Shown piece by piece: positions 1 to 4,662 of a DNA stretch of 5,878 nucleotides (the stretch's first letter is position 1; each line of letters begins with the position of its first letter). Source of the stretch: Novosphingobium sp. (GTDB lineage Bacteria > Pseudomonadota > Alphaproteobacteria > Sphingomonadales > Sphingomonadaceae); assembly GCA_027490345.1 (NCBI GenBank), contig JAIXYF010000015.1, forward strand, positions 1 to 5,878, read 5' to 3'. The notes beneath the pieces were generated by a model that ran no database searches, was not told where the DNA came from, and was given only the letters and a program-made list of their open reading frames with translations. Both the position numbers and the translations under genes were made by a program.

Positions 1-1454
1 GGCACCACGGCGGAGCGAGAGCGCAGGATCCAGTCGATGGGCTGTGCCAGCTTGATGCTGCACAATCCCGCCGGCTCCCGTTCGATCCGCCGCACAGCAT
101 CAACCCTTCGCCACCATTCGACGAGATCGTCACTCATGTAAGGGGGAGATTTGTAATCGACGTAGACGGCGGCAGGCGCATTGAGCCTGACATCCAGCGC
201 GTCCAAGGGGATCAGACCGACCCCCGAAGGCCTGACCTGCGCAACAAGCCGCGTGGCCTCGTCCGTGGTCTCGACCAACGCGATGGACCGCATCTGCCGG
301 GCAGCAAACACAGCAAGGCTCAGAGTGGCAGCCAGCAGCATCAGGCCCATGCTCCATCGCATCCGCGCCGGGCTTTGCGTGCGCTCCCACACGTGGATCG
401 CTTCTGCCGCAACACAGGCCGCCGCAATCGGAACGAGGATGACACTGATACGCCAGGGAAACAGCAAAGCCAGCATTGCGCTGTGCAGCATCTGCACCGC
501 AACAGCCGCCCCAAGGCAGACTGCCAAAGTGCTGACCAGCCAAACCGACAGCCAGCGATCCCCCTGCCGCCAGCGGACAATGGCCGCCGCGGCAATAAGT
601 ACGATCAGCCAGAAATCGCTTGTCGGCCAGTGCGAAATCAGCGTGTGGTGAGGAATGCGTTCGAAGGCAAAGCGCGCCAGCGCGGCTATCCGATCCGGAG
701 ATTGCACGTCCATCTGCAGCAATTGCGGGTTCGCCGCCAGTACCAACAGCAGCAAGCTCAGACCACCACCCGCAAGCCAGGCCAATCGCCCAGCGCGGAG
801 CTTGCCGCCCGTCGCAACGACGTCGGCCTGCACCGCCCCGAACAAGGCCACTGCCACCGCCACGGCATAAGTGGGATGAAACAAGCAAGCCACAAGCGCG
901 AGAGCGAAGGCCCATCCTGCGTCCTTTGCGCCGCCTGCCCCGGTGCAGGCCTTCCAGAACGGTACGAACGCCAGCAGCAAGAGGCAGCCCGCGCTGCTCG
1001 GCTGCAAATAGGCCAAACTGCGAAACAAGTGCTGCTCACCGAAACCGGCGAAGAGATTGGTCTGGAGTTGCGGTAAGCGCAGCGCGATCACGAAGGCATC
1101 GCAGACCAGCAATCCGCGCACGACGCTTCCCCCCTGGAGCCGCGATGCAAACCATGTCAGACCGGCAAAGGCCGCAAGCAGCATGGGCCAGACCGACAGC
1201 TTCACCGCGAGTGGGCCTAAGGCAACGATCCCTTTCGCGGCGGCATTGAACAGGGGAAACGGCGCGGCGGTGTGCACGAACCAGTCGTGTTCCAGTGGGG
1301 TTCCTTCCAGAGCCACCGCCTGAGCGAAATACTGGTTCTGGTTGTTGTTGAACGGCCGCGGCAGCAGCACGCTGGCCAGCGCCAACGCCAGATTGAAGGC
1401 TGCCAGCCCCATGATCAGCAGACCCTTGCGGGGCAAGATGCTAGGTTTAGACAT
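1..1454 (-). CDS. Polytopic inner-membrane protein, GT-C/DUF6798-like, 3' end outside window
   Basis: The frame is open from ATG at 1454 to the left edge: 484 codons without a stop, so the C-terminus is missing. GGAG at 1460-1463, five bases from the ATG, supports the start. The protein is very hydrophobic, with roughly nine or ten membrane segments; clear ones lie near residues 11-31, 78-104, 180-208, 224-241, 279-294, 301-323, 325-350 and 366-386. Residues from about 392 form a soluble tail. Notable motifs are NNNQNQYF (37-43) followed by HDWFVHT (56-62), HPTY (193-196), PHH (268-270), and YVDYKSPPY (431-439) followed by EWWRR (446-450). From memory this layout resembles DUF6798 and GT-C glycosyltransferase-like membrane proteins, which often act in surface polysaccharide assembly; that assignment is inferred. 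No catalytic residue can be named. It lies 308 bases downstream of the decarboxylase-like gene, so shared transcription is doubtful. Its codon use differs from its neighbours: 18 TTG leucine codons, plus some TTA, AGG, CGA and GGA. Confidence 0.82.
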   Translation of the reverse strand, partial: MSKPSILPRKGLLIMGLAAFNLALALASVLLPRPFNNNQNQYFAQAVALEGTPLEHDWFVHTAAPFPLFNAAAKGIVALGPLAVKLSVWPMLLAAFAGLTWFASRLQGGSVVRGLLVCDAFVIALRLPQLQTNLFAGFGEQHLFRSLAYLQPSSAGCLLLLAFVPFWKACTGAGGAKDAGWAFALALVACLFHPTYAVAVAVALFGAVQADVVATGGKLRAGRLAWLAGGGLSLLLLVLAANPQLLQMDVQSPDRIAALARFAFERIPHHTLISHWPTSDFWLIVLIAAAAIVRWRQGDRWLSVWLVSTLAVCLGAAVAVQMLHSAMLALLFPWRISVILVPIAAACVAAEAIHVWERTQSPARMRWSMGLMLLAATLSLAVFAARQMRSIALVETTDEATRLVAQVRPSGVGLIPLDALDVRLNAPAAVYVDYKSPPYMSDDLVEWWRRVDAVRRIEREPAGLCSIKLAQPIDWILRSRSAVV

Positions 1455-1459
1455 GAGGT

Positions 1460-1463
1460 CTCC
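1460..1463 (-). promoter_or_regulatory. Ribosome binding site of the membrane protein gene
   Basis: On the minus strand GGAG stands five bases before the ATG at 1454-1452. This fixes the start at residue MSKPS rather than the later in-frame ATG at residue 15, which lies inside the first membrane segment. Confidence 0.6.
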
Positions 1464-1746
1464 GGCCCGTGACAGGTTGGCGTGCCGCGCTGCCCTACCC
1501 CGAAACCATGATCCCCTCAAACCACCCTACCCAACGCTTTTGCGTGGACCAAGGGCCAAGCCCGGCAATGTCCTGTGTCATACAAGAACCATCTGCGATA
1601 CAATCGCCCCCATGACAACCCGAGCGCGCTCATTGTCGCCATGTCCGTCCCTCTTCCAACTTGCAGAAAGAGCATCAGCGCATTTCTGTCCAGAATCAGG
1701 GCAACCTCACCTGAATTCAAGCCGGGAGCGCTGCGCACATTCGCCG

Positions 1747-1760
1747 AAAAAACGGGCCCG
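1747..1760 (-). terminator. Weak candidate transcription end after the decarboxylase-like gene
   Basis: Immediately after the stop codon on the minus strand, the self-complementary octamer CGGGCCCG (1753-1760) is followed by six Ts (1752-1747). The order GC palindrome then T-run resembles an intrinsic terminator. However, the octamer has no loop and cannot fold as a normal hairpin. A five-base outer repeat, TCGCC (1741-1745) with GGCGA (1766-1770), could close a larger loop around it. This is a suggestion only. Confidence 0.2.
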
Positions 1761-1762
1761 GA

Positions 1763-2566
1763 TCAGGCGAGGTTATTGCGCGCCAGCGTGGTGCCTGCCC
1801 GCCACGAAGCGCCCACTTCGTGCCAGTATCCGGCGATCTTCTCCTGCGGCGCGATATCGAGCAGTTCTTCCACCGGGGAATCGAAATAGGTGAGGTCAAA
1901 CTCGCCCTTGAAGCAGCGGCCCAGTTCCACATCAAAGCTCGACATCGTGACGACTTCGTCAAGGCTCTGCGTGCCATCGGTCTCGATGGTCGGCAGCCAG
2001 CGGTTGTGCGCCATTGGCAAGCCGTTGACGAAGCCGGGCTTCTCCGCCGCCTCGGTAATCGTGAAGCGCCCTTCGGCCAGCCGCCGGTCGAACGCCGCCA
2101 GCGTCACGCCAAAGGTTCCGCCCGGCTGGAGGCGCGGGCCTGCCTTGCCGACATAGACCGGGCGGCTCATCTGGATCGAGCCGAGCTTCTTCGGGTATCC
2201 CTGATGCTGCCCGCGCAGCATCGCGAATTCCTTGTCCACCCAGATGTAGACGCAGCGCGACCAGGTCTTGCCCTGAAACTTGCAGCGCACGACGATGAAC
2301 ATTTCCTTGTACTGCACCCGCACCGGATCGAGGAGCTGCACCGGATCGTCACCGGTCGATTGCCAGTCCGCCCAGATTGCCGCCACCGCGCCGGGATCTT
2401 CCTCGGCCAGCGTGAAGCCTTCGGGCAGGAGCGCGGCGACCTTGGCCGGATCGGTGCGATACTCCAGCGTGATCAGCTCGCCCGAATAGTGCCACGGCAC
2501 GGGCGGCACGATGCTCGCCTTGCCGCTCGGCGTGCGCGGATAGAACAGGCCCTTCAGGTCGCTCAT
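1763..2566 (-). CDS. Acetoacetate decarboxylase superfamily enzyme (decarboxylase or aldolase-dehydratase)
   Basis: This 267-residue cytoplasmic protein is slightly longer than the classical decarboxylase of about 245 residues. Family features appear in order: YRTDP (36-40) followed by LLPEG (46-50) near the N-terminus, QYKEMFIVV (85-93), and the hallmark GYPKKL (123-128), whose first lysine (K126) matches the Schiff-base lysine of the family and whose second (K127) lowers its pKa. R37 and E88 are candidate counterparts of the conserved active-site arginine and glutamate; this is judged from motif position, not an alignment. The classical reaction converts acetoacetate to acetone and CO2. However, ADC-like proteins such as Swit_4259 of Sphingomonas wittichii are reported to use the same lysine for aldol-dehydration with pyruvate, so the substrate here is open. 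The start at 2566 is chosen because GAGG lies five bases upstream; a longer TTG start at 2638 has no such site and would cross the palindromes. It is transcribed divergently from the FAH-family gene, 126 bases away. Confidence 0.9.
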   Translation of the reverse strand: MSDLKGLFYPRTPSGKASIVPPVPWHYSGELITLEYRTDPAKVAALLPEGFTLAEEDPGAVAAIWADWQSTGDDPVQLLDPVRVQYKEMFIVVRCKFQGKTWSRCVYIWVDKEFAMLRGQHQGYPKKLGSIQMSRPVYVGKAGPRLQPGGTFGVTLAAFDRRLAEGRFTITEAAEKPGFVNGLPMAHNRWLPTIETDGTQSLDEVVTMSSFDVELGRCFKGEFDLTYFDSPVEELLDIAPQEKIAGYWHEVGASWRAGTTLARNNLA

Positions 2567-2571
2567 GAATA

Positions 2572-2575
2572 CCTC
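2572..2575 (-). promoter_or_regulatory. Ribosome binding site deciding the ADC-like start
   Basis: On the minus strand GAGG lies five bases before the ATG at 2566-2564. It selects this ATG over the upstream in-frame TTG at 2638, which has no purine-rich site and would add 24 residues unlike the family. Confidence 0.65.
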
Positions 2576-2615
2576 GTCTGAATGTCTCTTATCCGCTTCT
2601 AGCGTCCCTGCTCCG

Positions 2616-2638
2616 CCAAGCTTGGCCGCAGCGGCCAA
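2616..2638. repeat. Overlapping perfect palindromes, candidate operator
   Basis: CCAAGCTTGG (2616-2625) is a perfect 10-base palindrome. It shares its right half with a second inverted repeat, TTGGCCGC-A-GCGGCCAA (2622-2638), with perfect 8-base arms around one base. The result is three alternating CCAA/TTGG half-sites in 23 bases, midway between the two divergent starts. As RNA the second repeat could form a 7-base-pair hairpin with a CAG loop, but no T-run follows it, so a protein-binding site is more likely than a terminator. Which protein binds is unknown. Confidence 0.45.
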
Positions 2639-2683
2639 TGCCTGTGGCGCAGGAGGGCGCTAAGGCTTATCGCAACTGGAAAC

Positions 2684-2688
2684 GAGGG
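2684..2688 (+). promoter_or_regulatory. Ribosome binding site of the FAH-family gene
   Basis: GAGGG lies four bases before the first ATG (2693) and seven before the adjacent second ATG (2696). The spacing slightly favours the second, so the first methionine may not be part of the protein. A third ATG at 2708 is less well placed. Confidence 0.55.
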
Positions 2689-2692
2689 CCCG

Positions 2693-3595
2693 ATGATGAC
2701 CACGCCGATGACCACCGAATACCGCCGCATCCTGCTCGATGGCTACCCCATCCTCACCACCCGCCACGGCGATGAACTTGTCACGAAAGACGGCCGCAGC
2801 ATCGGCGTGGATGAAGCGGTGCACCTTGCGCCCTGCAATCCGAGCAAGATCATCTGCGTGCACCTCAACTACGTCAGCCGCGTGCGCGAGTTCATCACCA
2901 AGCTGCCGCCTGCGCCCACTTATTTCCACAAGCCGATCACCGCGCTCAACACCCACAAGGGTGCCATCGTGCGCCCCGAACGGTGCAACTACCTCAATTA
3001 CGAAGGCGAGATCGCCATTGTGATCGGGCGCAGCTGCCGCAACATTTCGCCCGATGAAGCGGCGGACTACATCCTCGGCTATGCTCCCGCCAACGACTAC
3101 GGCCTGCATGATTTCCGCGATACCGACGCGGGCTCGATGCTGCGCGTGAAGGGCTCGGACACGCTGTGCCCCATCGGCCCCGGCCTTGTGACCGGCTGGG
3201 ATTTCCGGAACAAGCAGATCCGCACCCTGGTCAACGGCGAGGTCAAGCAGGACGGCAACACGAGCGAGATGGAGTGGGACATGCACTACCTCGTCGCCGA
3301 TATTGCCCGCACGATCACGCTGGAGCCGGGCGACGTGCTGCTTTCCGGCACGCCAGCGAACAGCCGCCCGGTGCAGCCCGGCGATGTGGTCGAAGTCGAA
3401 GTCGAAGGCCTCGGCAAGCTGACCAACACCATCGTCCACGGCCCAACCCCGATCCGCGATGATTGCGGCGCGCAGCCGACGGCTTCCGAAGAGGTGATTT
3501 CCACCGCAATGGGGGGCGATTGGGAATTCCGCGGCAAGCGCGCGGCGGGCGGCCAGGGCGCGGCATTCTATGAATCGGCGCTTGAGGACAAATGA
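2693..3595 (+). CDS. Fumarylacetoacetate hydrolase family protein (HpaG-like isomerase/decarboxylase)
   Basis: This is a 300-residue cytoplasmic enzyme. Residues 1-50 form the short N-terminal part, and the FAH catalytic domain runs from about 52 to 250. It begins with IICVHLNY (53-60), where most relatives have VGLNY. It continues with YFHKP (77-81), the metal-ligand pair E104 and E106 in NYEGEIAIVIG, D135 in ANDYG, and K153 in RVKGSD, ending with SGTPA (218-222), QPGDVVEVEVEG (228-239) and TNTIV. E104, E106 and D135 are the expected ligands for Mg2+ or Mn2+. The run from NYEGE to RVKGSDTLCP closely recalls the C-terminal half of HpaG/HpcE, which decarboxylates and isomerises 5-carboxymethyl-2-oxo-hex-3-ene-1,7-dioate in homoprotocatechuate breakdown. 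Related enzymes act on acylpyruvates or as decarboxylases, so the substrate is not fixed. About 50 residues (251-300) extend beyond the domain. The AraC-type gene follows after 50 bases on the same strand, suggesting an operon. Confidence 0.9.
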   Translation: MMTTPMTTEYRRILLDGYPILTTRHGDELVTKDGRSIGVDEAVHLAPCNPSKIICVHLNYVSRVREFITKLPPAPTYFHKPITALNTHKGAIVRPERCNYLNYEGEIAIVIGRSCRNISPDEAADYILGYAPANDYGLHDFRDTDAGSMLRVKGSDTLCPIGPGLVTGWDFRNKQIRTLVNGEVKQDGNTSEMEWDMHYLVADIARTITLEPGDVLLSGTPANSRPVQPGDVVEVEVEGLGKLTNTIVHGPTPIRDDCGAQPTASEEVISTAMGGDWEFRGKRAAGGQGAAFYESALEDK

Positions 3596-3610
3596 CGCGC
3601 CGCCGGCGCG
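3596..3610 (+). repeat. GC-rich inverted repeat just after the FAH-family stop codon
   Basis: CGCGCCG-C-CGGCGCG begins at the base after the TGA stop. As RNA it can form a six-base-pair stem with a three-base loop. No T-run follows, so it is not a typical intrinsic terminator. It may slow or partly end transcription, or protect the upstream message, before the regulator gene that starts 35 bases later. The region is very GC-rich, so chance is a fair alternative. Confidence 0.3.
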
Positions 3611-3645
3611 CTTGCCTCGTGCAGCGCGCCTGATACCCTGAAGGC

Positions 3646-4662
3646 ATGGCACAGCCCACCATCTCGGCGCAGTTCCTGCGGCACGTGGCCAATTGCGTCG
3701 AGCTGACCGGCCATTCGGCGGCAGGGCTGCTGGCGCGCATCGGGGTGGGCCGCGAAGTTCTGGAAGATCCCGACGGGCTGATCCCGCTGGCGCACTTCGT
3801 CTCATTCTTCGAAGATGCGGCCGAACTGGTGCGCAATCCGCACTTTGGCCTGCACGCCGGCCGCCTTGCCGGGTCCGACAGCATCGGGCCGCTCAGCTTC
3901 CTGTTCCTCAGCGCGCCAGACCTCAGAACCGCCTTCGCCAGCTTTGCCCGCTATCTTTCCACCTTTCAGCAGGCCAGCCGCCACCAGTTCACCGATGCGG
4001 GAGCCAAGGCCACGTTTGCTTATGGCCTCGCCGATCAATCGCTTACCCGCCGCCGCCAGGATGCGGAATACTCGATCGGGGCGATGGTCAGTCTGGCCCG
4101 CCAGTTCACCGGGGGCGAGATCGAATTCAGCGAAGTGCGGTTCGAGCACGAGCAAGTGGGCGATTACGCCCGCTACCGCGAGTTCTTCGGCTGCGATGTG
4201 TTTTTCGAGCAGGACGGCAATGCCGTGACCATGGCGGGCCGCTACCTCGATCTGCCCGGGCGCGTGCTGAGCCCGAGCCTGCACCCCATCCTTGAGGACC
4301 ATCTCCAGAGGCTGGCCGGGCGCGGACGGGATGCCACGCTGAAGGGACAGATCAAGGCGATGATCGGCGCGGCCCCGCTCGATGCGCCGCCCGGCCTTGC
4401 CGAAGCGGCGCGGCGGCTGGGCGTATCCGCCCCCACCCTGCACCGCCGCCTGACCGGCGAAGGCAGCAGCTGGCGCAAGCTGCTGAACGAACACCGCATG
4501 GACGTGGCCGCGCGCCTGCTGCGCACCAGCCGCCGCAACATCAGCACCATCGCACTCGATGTAGGCTTTGCCGAAAGCGCCAGCTTCACCCGCGCCTTCG
4601 CCCGCCATTTCGGCGTCTCGCCCGGACGCTACCGCAAGGGCGAGACACGGCGCACCGGTTAA
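3646..4662 (+). CDS. AraC-family transcriptional regulator, OruR/arabinose-binding-domain type
   Basis: This is a 338-residue DNA-binding regulator, close to the usual 330-345 of the subfamily. Residues from about 15 to 205 match the layout of the arabinose-binding-type N-terminal domain (PF12625) found in OruR-like activators, including PHFGLHAG (65-72), GPLSFLFLSAPDLRTAF (81-97) and the ARYREFFGCDVFF region (175-187). The C-terminal AraC domain has two helix-turn-helix units: the first at about 251-270 (AARRLGVSAPTLHRRL), the second at about 299-321, ending in the signature GFAESASFTRAFARHFGVSPGRYR. There is no membrane segment. In frame, the only possible ATG is at 3646, because a TGA sits at 3631-3633. 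Its GAAGG lies only one base upstream, so initiation is probably weak. The likely targets are the adjacent FAH/ADC control region and its own operon, a guess from position. Its stop overlaps that of the convergent aminotransferase gene. The inducer is unknown. Confidence 0.92.
   Translation: MAQPTISAQFLRHVANCVELTGHSAAGLLARIGVGREVLEDPDGLIPLAHFVSFFEDAAELVRNPHFGLHAGRLAGSDSIGPLSFLFLSAPDLRTAFASFARYLSTFQQASRHQFTDAGAKATFAYGLADQSLTRRRQDAEYSIGAMVSLARQFTGGEIEFSEVRFEHEQVGDYARYREFFGCDVFFEQDGNAVTMAGRYLDLPGRVLSPSLHPILEDHLQRLAGRGRDATLKGQIKAMIGAAPLDAPPGLAEAARRLGVSAPTLHRRLTGEGSSWRKLLNEHRMDVAARLLRTSRRNISTIALDVGFAESASFTRAFARHFGVSPGRYRKGETRRTG

Larger units (their letters stand above)
1455..1762. promoter_or_regulatory. 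Intergenic region: leader of membrane gene and 3' flank of decarboxylase-like gene
   Basis: No gene can be supported in these 308 bases. The stretch is visibly less GC-rich than the coding regions. The promoter of the membrane gene should lie here, reading leftwards. A possible minus-strand -10 box is TATGAC around 1580-1585, but no convincing -35 box was found, so no promoter is assigned. Other structure includes a GGAG ribosome site at 1460-1463, an exact direct repeat CCCTACCC at 1493-1500 and 1525-1532, a small hairpin ACGC-TTTT-GCGT at 1534-1545, a 10-base palindrome GAGCGCGCTC at 1622-1631, and a GC palindrome beside an A6 tract at 1747-1760. A 41-codon minus-strand frame (1517-1642) with a fair ribosome site is discussed as a finding, not called as a gene. 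Confidence 0.6.
2567..2692. promoter_or_regulatory. Divergent promoter/control region between ADC-like and FAH-family genes
   Basis: These 126 bases separate two start codons that point away from each other, so both promoters and any shared operator should lie here. The central part holds two overlapping perfect palindromes (2616-2638). No strong sigma-70 boxes were recognised on either strand, which fits promoters that need an activator such as the AraC-type protein encoded just downstream. That link is inferred. Ribosome sites lie at both ends. Confidence 0.6.

Noticed and set aside
130..915. A 261-codon minus-strand frame rich in Arg, Cys and Gly
   Set aside because: It lies in another frame of the same strand as the open 484-codon membrane protein frame. 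Its translation has no membrane pattern or recognisable domain, so it is a shadow.
375..1249. Plus-strand frames of 233 and 209 codons opposite the membrane gene
   Set aside because: The products are Arg/Gln/Pro-rich with no domain. They are antisense shadows of the minus-strand coding frame.
1572..1620. A plus-strand promoter with TACAAT before ATG at 1612
   Set aside because: TACAAT resembles a -10 box, but no good -35 box stands 17 bases upstream. The frame that follows is Arg/Ser/Pro-rich and runs antisense into the ADC-like gene.
1820..2581. A 253-codon plus-strand frame opposite the ADC-like gene
   Set aside because: Antisense shadow typical of GC-rich DNA. The minus-strand frame carries the clear ADC motif GYPKKL.
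2567..2638. A 24-residue N-terminal extension of the ADC-like protein from TTG at 2638
   Set aside because: There is no ribosome site before the TTG, and the extension crosses the palindromes and the expected promoter. The ATG at 2566 has GAGG at good spacing.
2638..2700. A leader-peptide frame starting at ATG 2638 on the plus strand
   Set aside because: It has no ribosome site, runs far into the FAH-family gene in another frame, and its His/Pro/Arg-rich product looks like a shadow of the real gene.
2660..3805. A 381-codon minus-strand frame opposite the FAH-family gene
   Set aside because: It is long but has no recognisable domain, while the opposite strand has the full FAH metal-ligand pattern. 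It also overlaps the start of the regulator gene.
3802..4608. A 268-codon minus-strand frame opposite the AraC-type gene
   Set aside because: An Ala/Gly/Glu-rich antisense shadow; the plus strand encodes the intact AraC signature.
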